A DNA stretch of 64,000 bases from Prorocentrum cordatum (GCA_963575745.1 CAUYUJ010020560.1:165001-229000), one strand, 5' to 3'; shown: positions 1 to 10,190, counted from the first letter of the stretch. Made by a program: numbers and translations. The notes: generated by a model not told the origin, from the sequence alone.

Positions 1-95
1 CCTGGCGTGCGGAGCGCGCCAATGGCGCAGGAGGCACCGCCTGGGGGACCCAAGCTCCGATCCGAGAAATCCACGCGGAGCTCCCAGGAGTTTGT
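1..95 (-). repeat. Copy of the GCGCGGATTTCTTGG palindromic repeat, cut by window edge
   Basis: The segment carries the diagnostic pieces of a dispersed family seen elsewhere in the window: GGAGCGCGCC near base 11, then GATCCGAGAAATCCACGCGG near base 60, which is the reverse complement of the CGCGGATTTCTTGGATC core. Only one arm is visible because the window begins here. It lies downstream of the BTB gene stop codon, so it is not clearly in an intron. Confidence 0.55.
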
Positions 96-188
96 GAGCT
101 TCGTCTTCGAGACTTGGAGAACATGGAAGAGGAGGAGACGCGGAGCAGGAGGAGCAGGAGGAGCTGCAGAAAGATCACGTGGTGGTCT

Positions 189-1768
189 TCAAGTCTTCCT
201 GGCCTTCTTCTTCGGGTTAGGCTGGGGTGCATCGGTGTGCTGCGCTGCCTGCTGAAGGAGGCCCTGCATGAGCTTCGGGTACTTCATGATCTGAGGACTG
301 CTGGCGACCTCGGCGAGAGCCTTCTTGTTCGTCGTGAGCTGCTCGAGGATCCTCTCGCGGAGGACATCCAGGCCGAACGTCTCGCATATGGTCAGCCGCT
401 CGACGACGTTGCCTGTGTGCAGGTCCTTGGCGAGCCAGTGCGTGGCCCTCTCGGTGAGGCCCGGCAGCCTAAAATTCTGCGCCAGCGTGAGTATGTCTTC
501 GGTGGCAACTCATGGGAGCCTCCCATACCATATTGCCGGCTCTTAAGAATCGACGCTAGACGACACTAAATCGACGCGAATCGACGCTGAATCGGCACTA
601 ACCGGCGCTCACCGACGCGAAACCGGCGCTATCTCATCGACTCCCAGACGCTAATCGACGTCAATCGCCACGAAAGACGGAATCAAAAGGGTATACGAGG
701 ATCCCGTGATTTGCTACCGAAAATGTCCTTGTTGATGTCCTGCGTCCTCGGGTTAAATTTTCCAGACTCCGAGTCCTCGACCTTGATGGGCCGATCTTCC
801 ACCACCACTAAAAATGGATAGGAGAGGGAGAAGGAGGAGGAGGAGCAGGAGGAGCAAGAAGAGGAGGAGGAGGAGGAGGAGGAGGAGGAGGAGGAGTGGC
901 TGGAGGAGGAGGTTGAGGAATAGGAGGAAAAGGACGAGGAGGAGGAGGAGGAGGAGGAGGACCTCTCCATCCTCCCTTCTCCACCGTCCTACCTATGGTA
1001 GCGGTGGTGGAAACATGGCCCATCAGACCTGGTAGATGTAATCCAGCATGACCTTCACGGCCTCCGGGTTGTACACGTCCGCGAGGCGCACCTCGCGCTT
1101 ACCGGCGCTGCCGCCCTCCCCCTCCGCCAGGAGGCCCTCCTGATGAACCAACAAGAAAGACCCCTAACCCTTTGAGAGGGCTCAAGTTAGGAGGGCCAAG
1201 ACACCAACGATCAGGGGGTCTTTCTGCAGATGCACCAAACCAAACCGCCCAGAACTATGATCCCTACAGTCGTGCGAAAACGGGGACCTCAGGGTCGCCA
1301 CGTTTTCATCGTGCTAATCGGGCTAGGGGTTCTCTTGCTCCCGGTGACCTCCTCGGAAGAAGACGCATAAGCATAAACGTACATGTGCGGAGCTCCGCGC
1401 GCAGCTCTAACATCGGCGCTGACACTCCCTGGCGAGCGCGAGCGACCCAAGGGCGGCGCCAGAGGCGCCGCCAGAGGGCTTCGGGCGCCGATGAGAGAAA
1501 TCTGAAGGCGCCACCAGGGGGTTCCAGCGCCAATCCAGGAAATCCGCGAGGAGATCCAAAAAGTGTATGCTGTATGCGTCTACGGTTTTTTCTTCTTCTT
1601 CTTCTTCGGCTCCTTCACCTTCGCGAGGCCCTCCTTGAAGACCTCGCTGCTGGCGGCGAGGACCACCTTGTGCGCGCTGAATGCCTGCTCCGCGCACATC
1701 AGGCTGACGTCCGTGAGCTCGCCCCTCCTGTACAGCTCGCGCAAGCCATCGCCGAGGTGGTCGTTCAC
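189..1768 (-). CDS. BTB/POZ-domain protein, at least four exons
   Basis: Read on the minus strand, exons are 1768-1619 (50 codons), 1139-1029 (37 codons), 807-718 (90 nt) and 508-189, ending in TGA at 191-189. Exon 1 gives LGDGLRELYRRGELTDVSLM followed by AHKVVLAASSEVF, the start of a BTB fold. Exon 2 gives REVRLADVYNPEAVKVMLDY then IYQ. Exon 3 gives RPIKVEDSESGKFNPRTQDI. Exon 4 gives EDILTLAQNFRLPGLTERAT then HWLAKDL, the helical end of BTB with a BACK-like extension, and a basic tail NPKKKARKT. BTB proteins usually act as oligomers or as Cullin-3 adaptors; the partner here is unknown. Boundaries use TTTTGCAG before exon 1, GTGAAG after it, GTCTGA after exon 2 and GTAGCA after exon 3. The exon 2/3 junction is off by one phase if both sites are right, so a splice site or short exon is missed. 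The N-terminus is not fixed: ATG at 2008-2006 gives the wrong phase. Confidence 0.82.
548..668. repeat. Degenerate TCGACGC minisatellite in a BTB intron
   Basis: Ten or so imperfect copies of an 11-12 base unit (AATCGACGCTGA-like, drifting to CCGGCGCT) fill most of the intron between the third and fourth BTB exons. No coding or RNA feature is seen in it. Confidence 0.7.
828..962. repeat. GGA microsatellite
   Basis: Near-uninterrupted GGA/GAG triplets between the second and third BTB exons. Open frames here give only Arg/Gly or Ser/Pro runs and are not real genes. Confidence 0.9.
1355..1590 (-). mobile_element. Palindromic repeat inside BTB intron (introner-like family)
   Basis: On the minus strand the segment starts GTAGACGCATACAGCATACA, runs through CGCGGATTTCCTGGATTGGC, and ends with the inverted counterpart whose reverse complement is GAAGACGCATAAGCATAAAC followed by GCGGAGCTCCGCGCG. 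So it has arms related to the GCGCGGATTTCTTGG family plus near-matching outer termini. It lies within the 479-nt intron 1618-1140 between BTB exons 1 and 2 and takes up about half of it. Confidence 0.6.
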
Positions 1769-1989
1769 CTGCAAAAGAACACATAAATATGTAAACGCAC
1801 CTTTTTCCGATGTCCGCGCGAATTTCTGGGATCGGCGCCTGACATCTACATCCTCGCGTCGTGAACAAAAACGTCAAGGGGTCCAGACCTCTGCGGAAAG
1901 GGCCGTAGCGGAGAAGTCACGACATCGGATGCCTGGGGGCGCTGGGGGAGGGGTCCAGCGCCGATCCGAGACATTCGCGGAAACCTCAC
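1769..1989 (-). mobile_element. Whole 221-nt intron formed by a palindromic repeat (introner-like)
   Basis: Read on the minus strand, GTGAGG at 1989 is followed at once by TTTCCGCGAATGTCTCGGAT and CGGCGCTGG. Near the other end lies the inverted copy, whose reverse complement is TGTCCGCGCGAATTTCTGGG then ATCGGCGCC. A pyrimidine-rich tail and TTTTGCAG complete it at 1769, directly before BTB exon 1. The terminal inverted repeats therefore fill the intron almost from donor to acceptor, the layout described for introner elements in several protist lineages. Confidence 0.62.
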
Positions 1990-2259
1990 GTGTGGATGTG
2001 TCCGCCATCGCGCCTCTGGGCACGGAGTGGGCGTGTCCTCAGGTCCTGGGTCCAATCCTCGAAGCCTCAGTCCTTACCACTCCTGAGGATCCTTGAAGGG
2101 GCCGCGGGCCAAAAATCACGCCAGCACTCTGGGCGTAGGTGGTCTAGGGAGGTTGGCTCCTCTTCCAACCCCCTCTTCCCCTTCCGGGAGGGGTTTACCC
2201 CTCCCCATACCCCATCCCCTGGACCTGGACGGGGCGCCCCGCGAGCGGCCAGAGCACCT

Positions 2260-3170
2260 GGGATGGCCCAAGACGGCTCCAAGAGGACCCCATAGAGTTC
2301 AATATGACTTCCAAGACGGACCAAGATAGCCCGAAATGGTTCAATATGGCTCGGCTCCCAAGGTGCCCCAAAAAGCCCCAAGACCGCTCTAGATGGCTCC
2401 AAGTAGCCACGGAACCTCCCCAGGAGGCCGCCAAAAGGCCAACATCCTGCAAAAACCGACGGGCAAATTCATGAATTTCGCTATCTCGCCGTTTTGTTTT
2501 TAATGGTCTTCCGAGGTGTCAAGATGGCTCCAAGACTGCCCAGGAAGACCCCAAGACATGCCGAAAAGCGTCCCAAGAGGGCCCCCAGAGCGCCAAAGAG
2601 CGCCCCAAGAGCGTTCCAGGAGCGTTCCTAGAGGCGATCTGTGGATCTCCCGTGGGGAAGGGGGCGTAATTAAAGTGCTCCCCTTCTTTGATCGATCTCC
2701 TTCAAGATGGCCCTAAGAGCGCTCCCAAGAACGCTTCAACAGGGCCCCAAGAGGCGCCCAGGAGGCCCCAAGAGGCGCCCAAAAGGCCCCCAAAAGGCTC
2801 TCAAGAGACCCCCAACAGGCCACAAGAGGCCCCCCGAAGCACCCTGGACGCCCCCCAGGACCGCCAAGAGGCCACCAAGACGCTCCAAGAGGCCTCCAAA
2901 AAGCTGCCCACTGACATCCGAGGAGACTCTGAAAGCTGGGTATCGTTTCTGGACGTGCTGGTGGGGATACGCGAAGCGTCGAGAATTCCGACATTCGGCG
3001 GGATTTCCCGCATGCCCCCATGGGGCGCGCGTGGCGCGTGCCCCCTGGGCTGCGGGACATGTTTTCGCATCACTTCCAGGGCCAGGCGGGCCACGGGACG
3101 GGCCAAGAGGCCATCAGACGGCCTCCAAAACGGCCCAAGAGGGCACCGGGACGCCCGGAGATCGGCGCAC
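2260..3170 (+). repeat. Degenerate CCAAGANGGCC decamer block, plus orientation
   Basis: Short units such as CCAAGAGGCCCC, CCAAGACGGCC and CAAGATGGCTCC recur without fixed spacing. Long open frames on both strands (Pro/Arg/Lys-rich on plus, Gly/Leu-rich on minus) are a by-product of the repeat and show no domain. Nothing else is recognisable. Confidence 0.75.
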
Positions 3171-3180
3171 GACGTTCTTC

Positions 3181-3270
3181 GCGATAGACTGGCGGGTTCC
3201 CTTCGTTCATCAGGCTCGGCTCGCCGAAAAAGCCAAAACAAGAAAAGCAAGAAAAGCAAGAAAAGCACAT
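3181..3270 (+). repeat. Left copy of inverted segment shared with 10,550-10,645
   Basis: Contains GGTTCCCTTCGTTCATCAGG followed by a run of AAACAAGAAAAGC units. The reverse complement of 10,645-10,550 has the same GGTTCCCTTCGTTCATCAGG and the same AACAAGAAAAGCAAG run. Both face inward and flank about 7.3 kb of repeat DNA. Confidence 0.75.
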
Positions 3271-3299
3271 ATATGTCATGTAATATTACGAATAAGCGG

Positions 3300-3620
3300 T
3301 ATATATTTCTTGAGTATTATGATCTATTCGAGAATATTCTGGAAATATGTGTGTATGAAAATAAATAGTGACCGTTTGATTTAATTGTTTTGGATACTGT
3401 AATATAAGATCATTAAGAATAAGAGTACGAATATTACACATACGAGTGATAGTGACAGTAGTAGTAGTAATCGTCGTCGTCGTAGTAGTAGAAGTCGTAG
3501 TCGTGGTGAGATTATACATATGTGAGTAATAGTAACGTAATAATCAACAAATATCCACACATGTACATAAACTACATATATATGAGTGCACACATAAATA
3601 CCTATACACACGTACCAGAA
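3300..3620. other. AT-rich spacer, no gene seen
   Basis: A sharp composition change from GC-rich repeat to AT-rich sequence with ACATATATG-like words and a GTAGTAGTA/CGTCGTCGT patch. All frames are short and unconvincing. A comparable AT-rich stretch lies inside the right copy (10,330-10,550). Confidence 0.6.
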
Positions 3621-3719
3621 CCACGCGCGCGCTTCGCGCGCTTAGGTTCTAGTCGACTCCGACAATAGTGTCCGCAGGCATCGCAAGCATCCCAGGATAC
3701 GGTGGGACATGTATCCCAG

Positions 3720-4300
3720 GCGTACACCGCCTTTTTCTCGCGGGTGCGCGGAGCCTCCTGGGGGGTGCCTCGGGGTCCAAGGCGGTCGCGGGGCCGCCTG
3801 AGAGCGCCATGGGACGCACCGGAGGGCCCTTGGGAACCATCTGGGGGATCTGGGGGGCCTCTTGGGAGCCTTTTGGGGGTTGTCTGGCGGTGTCGTCGTC
3901 CTTGGGGCGTATCTTGGGGGTCTCCTGGGGCCGTCTTGTACTCTCTTGGGGGTCTCTTGAGCCGTCCGTCTCGAAGTTGTTTGGGCCGTGTTGGGGCTCT
4001 CTTGGGGGCTTCTTGAATCGTCATGGGGTGATCTTGACGGCTTCTTTTCCTGTCTAGGGCAGCTGGGAGCCAGGAGCAGCAAGAACGCATCAACATATAA
4101 AACACTCGAACACGAGCTCCTTCCTAGGGGGTCCTCTCGGGGCGTCGGGGAGGCTTCTGGAACCTTGGGCCGTCTTCGCGCGGATTGGAACCTGCCCAGG
4201 GCGCCCCAAATGCATTCTTGGGCTGTCTTGGGTTGGTCTGGAGGGCGTCTGGAGCCGATCGGGCGCGCTCGGAGCCTCTGGGGTGGGCCCGACCCCCCAT
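3720..4300 (-). repeat. Decamer block, opposite orientation (GGGCCTCTTGG-type)
   Basis: The same degenerate unit as at 2.3-3.2 kb but with the G-rich strand on plus (CTTGGGGGTC, TCTTGGGGGC, CTTGGGAGCC). The Pro/Arg-rich frames are now on minus, which shows that the unit is inverted. Confidence 0.7.
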
Positions 4301-4349
4301 GTCAACCCATTGTCCCCGTCCGGGCATTCGCCTCCTATCCGTCGTCATC

Positions 4350-4660
4350 CTCCTTCTCCTCCTCCTCGTGCTCCTCCTGACCCTCCCGTTCCTGCTCCTG
4401 CTCCTGCTCCTGCTTCTCCTCCTCCTCCTCCTCCTCCTCCTCCTCCTCCTCCTCCTCCTCCTCCTCCTCTCCCCCTCCTCCTCTCCCTCTTCCTCCCTCC
4501 CGTCCGATTCCGTCTCTCCGCCCGTCTCCCTCGGGGAGCGCCGCGGCGTGCGCGGCGGGCAGCGCCTGTCGCCCCCTCCTCCTCCGCCTCCTCCTCATCC
4601 TCCTACTCCTTGCCCTCCTGTTCCTCGACCTCGCCCTCGTCTTCGTCCTCGTCCTCCCGG
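4350..4660. repeat. CTC microsatellite
   Basis: Long CTC/TCC triplet runs with one short GC-rich interruption near 4,520-4,570. No gene is supported. Confidence 0.9.
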
Positions 4661-4684
4661 TGGTCTGGGGGGTGGAAGCATAAG

Positions 4685-4720
4685 AAATCATGTTCCCGAA
4701 AAGCTTTCTGGGGAAATGAT
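4685..4720. repeat. Outlying copy of the AAGCTT-centred palindrome
   Basis: ATCATGTTCCCGAAAAGCTT followed by TCTGGGGAAATGAT, nearly self-complementary about AAGCTT. It is the isolated first member of the array at 5,366-6,135. Confidence 0.8.
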
Positions 4721-4800
4721 GTTGGGATGTCTCGGGGGGCATCTGATGGCTTCCCTTGGGGGACCCTTGGGGACCTCCTGGGACTTCCTGGGGGGCTCAT

Positions 4801-4808
4801 CCTCATCG

Positions 4809-4839
<31 letters not shown>

Positions 4840-4941
4840 TGTCGTCGTCGTTATCATCATCAGCATCATCATGATCATCATCATCAGCAGCATAATCAGC
4901 ATGAGCATCAGCATCAGCATTATCGTCATCATCAGCAGCAC

Positions 4942-4998
<57 letters not shown>

Positions 4999-5003
4999 CA
5001 TCC

Positions 5004-5039
<36 letters not shown>

Positions 5040-5222
5040 GCACTATCATTATCATCAGCATCATCATCATCCTCATCATCATCGTGGTCGTCGCCATCGT
5101 CGTCAGCATCATCAACACCATCACCATCACCATCACCAACACCATCACCATCATCATCACCATCATCATCACCATCATATTCACCATCATCATCATCATC
5201 GTCGTCATCATCATCAGCAGTA
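4801..5222. repeat. CAT/ATC microsatellite
   Basis: More than 400 bases of CAT triplets with GTC, CAG and CCT variants. Frames give poly-His, poly-Ile or poly-Met/Thr and are not genes. Confidence 0.95.
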
Positions 5223-5365
5223 GCAGCAGCCGCATCAGCATCGCATGGGCCGCCGCAGAGGCGTGTCCGAGCGTGGCGGCAGGTAGCGGTGCGTGGGACT
5301 CTCTGAGGGTGGTTCCTGGTAGGCGTTTAGGAATCATGATTTGGGCGGGGGGCGGCGGCTAGCGC

Positions 5366-6135
5366 AATCATGTTCCGGGAAAGCTTGCTGGGAGCATGAT
5401 TTGTTAGGCTATATTGTGGGGCCTCTAGGAACAGACCTGAGGGCCCATTCGGTTCCTGCTTGGCAGGCATTTTGGGGACAGATGGTGTGGGCGGGGAGCG
5501 GAAGCCTGAGGAATCATGCTCCCGGCAAGCTTTCTGGGAACATGATTTGTCGGGCTGTCTTGGGGGGCCTCTGGGCGCGTATATGAGGGCCCATTGGGGG
5601 GCTGCCCGGCAGGCATTTGGGGACTCATGGTTGGGGCCGGGGGCGGAAGCCTGAGGAATGATGTTTCCGGGAGGCTTCCTGGAAACATGATTTGTTGGGG
5701 TGTCTTTGGGGGCCTCCAGGGGCTTCGGGGCCTCACGCATTTTCCGAGCGTGGCGGCAGCTAGCGCTGCTTGGGACTCTCGGAGGGTTTTCCTGGCAAGC
5801 GAGGGAACATAATTTGGGCGGAGGGCGGCAACTCGATAAATCATGTTCCCGGGAAGCTTTCCGGGAACATGATTTGTTGGGCTGTCTTGGGGGCCTCAGG
5901 GGGCGTATCTGGGGACCCACTGGGGCCTTCCCGGCAGGTATTTGAGGAACATGGATGGGGCGACCATATTCCGGAAAAACCTTTCTGGGGACATGATATG
6001 TTGGCTGGGGGCTTACCTGGGGGCTTACCTGGGGGCCCCTGGAGGCCTTCCTGGCAGGCCGTTTGGGAACATGGTTGGGGCGGTGGGCGGAAGCCGAAGG
6101 AATCATGTTCCCAGAAAGCTTTCTGGGAACCTGAA
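5366..6135. repeat. Array of six AAGCTT-centred 34-36-bp palindromes
   Basis: Copies start near 5,366, 5,512, 5,657, 5,838, 5,963 and 6,100, roughly 125-180 bases apart. The best copy (5,838-5,872) reads ATCATGTTCCCGGGAAGCTT then TCCGGGAACATGAT, almost perfectly self-complementary. Each is followed by TTGTTGGGCTGTCTTGGGGG-like sequence and preceded by GGCGGAAGCC(T)GAGG, so the whole unit, not only the palindrome, is repeated. Confidence 0.88.
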
Positions 6136-6139
6136 TTAC

Positions 6140-6620
6140 TGGGTCTTGGAGGCCCGCTGGGGCCTTCCCTTGGGGCTCCTTCGGGGCCTGTTGGGGCTTC
6201 CGGGGGCCTCTTGGGAGCCTCACGGGGCTTCTTGGGAGCCTCTTGATGGCCTCCAGGGCCTTCCTGGGGGCCTCTAAGGCGCGCGCGCGCCAGAGACCTT
6301 GAAATGTCGCGTTCTTGGGGCCCTCTTGAGTCGCTCTTGGGGCCTTCTTGGGGCGCTCTTGGTTGGGGAGCCTCCTGGGCCGTCTCGGGGCCCTTTTGGG
6401 AGCCTTTTCGGCCGTCTTGGAGCGATCTCCGTGGGGAAGCGGAACATGCGGGAATGCACAAATCAAAAACCAACGGAACATTTATGATTTTTGGCTTCTG
6501 GGGCCCTTTTGGGGAGCCTCTTGAGGCCCTCATGGGGCGGTTTGGCGGCGTCTTTGGCCGTCTTGAGGCCATATTGGGCGTCTTCGGGGCCTCTTGCGGG
6601 CCCAATTTAAAGCCAAACGC
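6140..6620 (-). repeat. Decamer block, G-rich strand on plus
   Basis: Continuation of the GGGCCTCTTGGG-type degenerate repeat (TTGGGGCCTTCTTGGGGCGC and similar words). No protein domain is seen in either strand. Confidence 0.65.
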
Positions 6621-6798
6621 CCTCCAAGGAGTAAGAAGAGAGGATGCCCATGGGGGCCCCCGCCGAGGAGGCCTGCGAGGGCCAAAATGGGCCCGTGGGG
6701 GCTCGATGAGGGGCCCTGGGACCCCGCGACGGCTATTTCCAGCGGGCGGGGGTCTTCCCGAAACCATCGTGAATATCCAAATATATACAAATATATCT

Positions 6799-6803
<5 letters not shown>

Positions 6804-6835
<32 letters not shown>

Positions 6836-7075
6836 CGGGACCCTTGCGGGACCCTTGCGGGACCCTCCCGATTTACGTTTTTTTCAAAGAGTATCAAGGA
6901 ATTTAATTATCGGGCCCTCCTGCGGGACCCTTGCGGGACCCTGTGCTGCATTTATTGCAAAGAATTACTTGAGATATATGCTGCGGGACCCTCCATATTT
7001 ATTGTTTTTTAGAATGTCTCAGGGAAGTTAATTATCGGGCCCTCCTGCGGGACCCTTGCGGGACCCTCTGGGTAC
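6804..7075. repeat. TA run followed by TTGCGGGACCC tandem repeats
   Basis: A (TA)n tract near 6,806-6,831 is followed by repeats of TTGCGGGACCC. A longer unit, TTAATTATCGGGCCCTCCTG plus CGGGACCCTTGCGGGACCCT, recurs at about 6,902 and 7,030, giving a ~128-bp period. Confidence 0.75.
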
Positions 7076-7329
7076 GCGGCGCAGCCCTGGCCCTCGCGAG
7101 CCCGCGGGCCCAGAAGGCTAGTTGCAGCCTCTATGCAACATTCTCTAGTTTGGGGCCCTATTGGGCCGACTGGGGGTCCTCGTGAGGGACTCTTAGGCCG
7201 TCCTGGGACATCTTAGAAGCCTCTTGGGCCGCTTCGGGCCCCATGGGGGCCCCCCGAGGGGTTTTGGGGGGGCCCCAGGGCTCCCGAGACTGCCCCGGCC
7301 CGCTCCCAAACGGGCCACGACAGGCCAAG

Positions 7330-9240
7330 AGGGCCCAGCGAAACTGTCGCCACGTTCGTGGGCTCCTGGGAGGCCCAACTAAGTGGTCTCATACGCAGAC
7401 AAAAAGAATGAGGCCTCGCCGTCCCTGGGGGCCGCGAGCTGCGAAAATGTCGCTGCTTTCGTGGACCCCGGGGAAACCCAACGGAGTGACTTCATACGCG
7501 AATTCGAATGAAGCCTGGCCGTCCCTGAAGGCCGTGAACTGCGAAACTGTCGCCACGCTCGTGGGCCCCGGGGAGTCCAGCGGGGTGGCGTGATACGCGA
7601 ACCAGAATAATGAGGCCTCGCCGGCCCTGGGGGGCTGCGAAATGCAAAACTGTCGCCACCTTCGTGGGCTGCTGGCGGGTCCAGCGCAGTGACGTGATCC
7701 GCAGATCAGAATGAGGCGTCGCCGTCCCTGAAGGCTGCGAACAGCGAAACTGTTGCCACGTCCGGGGGCTCTTGGGAGGCCCAGCGGAGTGGTGTCATAT
7801 GCAAGCCAGATAGAAACGTCCCCGCCCCCGGTGGCTGCGAACTGCAAAATTGTCGCTGGTTTCGGTGGCTCCTCGGAGGCCCAGCAAAATGGTGCCACAC
7901 GCAGATCAGAATGAGGCCTCGCCGTCCCTGGGGGCCGCGAACTGCGAAACCGTCGCCATTTTCGTGGGCCCCCGGTGGGTCCAGCGGAGTGGTGCCATTC
8001 GCATATCGTCACGAGGCCTCGCCAGCTGTCGCCACTTTCGTGGGCTCCTGGAAACCCAGCGGAATGATGCCACGCCCAGATCAGAATGAGGTCTCGCCGT
8101 CCCTGAAGGGGCCGCGAACGGCGAAACTGTCGCCACGTTCGTGTGCCTCTGGGAGGTCTAGCGGAGTGACGTCATACGCAGATCAGAATGAGTCCTCGCT
8201 GTCCCTGGGGACTGCGAAATGCGAAGCTGTCGCAAATCTCGTGAGCTTCTGAATGGCCCAGCGGCGCGACGTCCGACGCGGATTACACTGAGGCCTCGCT
8301 GGGACTGGGGCCTGCAGCTGCGAAACTGTCGCCGCTTTCAGGGGCTCCTGGGAGGTCCAGCGGAGTGGTGCCACACGCAGATCAGAACGAGACCTCGCCG
8401 TCCCTGCGGGCTGTGAACTGCGAAGCTGACGTCACGTTTGGGAGCTCCTGGGAGGTCCAGCGGAGTGACGTCACCCGCATATCATAATGAGACCTTGACG
8501 TCCCCTGGGGGCTGCGAAATGCGAAACTGTCGCCGTTTTCTTTGGCTTCTGGGTGGCCCAGCGGCGTGACGTCCTACGCGGATCAGAATGAGACCTCGCC
8601 GCCCCGGAGGCTTGCGAGCCACGATGCTGCAGGTGCTTTCGTGGGCTTCTGGCGGGCCCAGCGGCGTGACGATCTCCGCGGATCAGAATGAGACCTCGCC
8701 GTCCCTGGGGGCTGCGAACAGCGGAACTGTCGTCACCTTCGTGGGTTCCTGGGGGCCCAGCGGCGTCACGTCATGCGCGAATCAGAATGAGACCTGGCCG
8801 CCATTGGGGGCTGCGAGCTGCGAGCTGCGAAACTGTTCCCGATTCCATTGGCTCCTGCGACATATCATAATGAGACCTCGCTTTCCGTGGGGGCTGTGAG
8901 CAGCGAGACGGTCGCCACTTTCGGTGGTTGCTCGCGAATCCAGCGGGGTGGCGTGATACGCGAACCAGAATGAGACCTCGCTGGCCCTGGGGGCTGCGAT
9001 GTGCAGAACTGTCGCCACTTTCGTGGGCTGCTGGCGGGTCCAGCGCAGTGACATGATCCGCAGATCAGAACAAGGCGTCGCCGTCACTGGGGGCTGCGAA
9101 CAGCGAAACTGTTGTCACGTCTGGGGGCTCCTGGGAGGCCCAGCGGAGTGGCGTCATACGCAAATCAGAATGAGACGTCGCCGTCCCTGGGGGCTACGAA
9201 CTGCCAATGTGTCGCTACGTTCGCGGCCCCCTCGTCATCG
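7330..9240 (+). repeat. 100-bp satellite, about 19 tandem units
   Basis: The word AGATCAGAATGAGRCCTCGC, or a variant, recurs with its ATG near 7408, 7508, 7610, 7711, 7811, 7911, 8011, 8086, 8188, 8287, 8387, 8487, 8588, 8688, 8787, 8870, 8970, 9070 and 9170. That is a 100-base period with two shortened units (75 and 83 bases). Each unit also holds GCGAAACTGTCGCCACNTTC and a GGCCCAGCGGAGTG-type segment, often ending in GTGACGTCA-like words. Long minus-strand frames through the array change frame from unit to unit and are not credible genes. Confidence 0.93.
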
Positions 9241-9449
9241 CTCCTTTGAGATCGTGGTCGCGTTCTTGCCGATGATATGAGTCGCACGAGTCATGGGGAA
9301 CGCTTGTCTGCGGCCCCACGTTCTTTGGCGAAGCGTTCAAGGATACTGCGAATCCTTCAAGGCGTAAGTTTGAAATGAGCGGTCCTCGGTATAGTCGCCT
9401 CATGTGTACAACGGGTTGGGTGCGTTCCCTGGTCGATTACTTTTGGAGG

Positions 9450-10190
9450 GTCTCATGGGACCCCAGGGAAGCGATCCTCGGGCGTTTCTGGGACCTGTCG
9501 GGCCTTGATGGGGGCACCTTGAGCTCGAAGACGGCCCCAGAGCGCGTCAGGAAGGCCAGTATTCGCTTCTCCTCTCTGGAAGCTTCGGGATCGCCAGGAA
9601 TGCCTCAGAGCGTCTGGGGAAAGGGCTCTTGGGAGCTTTGTGGGGCTTAGAGTGAGGGCCTCTTGGGAGCCGCTTCGGGCATCTTGTGGCCTCCTGGGGA
9701 CCTCTTGGGGCGGAGAGCTTGAAATGTCCGTTCGGGTACCCCCTCTGGGCTCCTTCTTTGGGCCGTCCTGGGGCCCTTCTGGGCCGTCTTGGAGGCCTCT
9801 TGGGCCGTCTTGGGACTCTCTGGGGCCACCTTGGGGCCGTCTCGGGGGCCCATTGAGCCGTCTTGGGGCGATGGTGGGGGCCTCTTGGGCCGTTTTGGAG
9901 CGTCGGGCAGCCGAAATGGTAAGAACCCAGAGGAACTCCCAACCCCACGGAAAAAACTATGTATGTTGCCTCTTGGGGCCCTCTTGGGAAGCCTCTTGGA
10001 AGCCTCCTGGGGCGTATTGGAAGCCGCTTGGGCTGTCTTGGGATCATCTTGGGCGTCTTGGACCGGTGTTTGGGCGTCTCGGGGGTCTCTTGGACTTACT
10101 TGGGGGCGTTCTGGGGCCGTCTCGAAGCCGTCTAGGTCCGTTTTGGGGCAGTCAGGAAGGCGCTGGGGGCCCTGGTCCTCCCATGCGCCG
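9450..10190 (-). repeat. Decamer block, G-rich strand on plus
   Basis: TCTTGGGGCC, CCGTCTTGGGGC and similar words recur; same family and orientation as 3.7-4.3 and 6.1-6.6 kb. Nothing coding is supported. Confidence 0.7.

Noticed and set aside
4756-5223. Long poly-His, poly-Ile and poly-Met/Thr open frames
   Set aside because: They are direct translations of the CAT microsatellite; all frames on both strands are open, so openness carries no information.
7330-9240. Regular 100-base spacing considered as a CRISPR array or tandem gene family
   Set aside because: Whole units, not alternating repeat and unique spacer, are conserved. The genome is eukaryotic, and frames do not persist between units.
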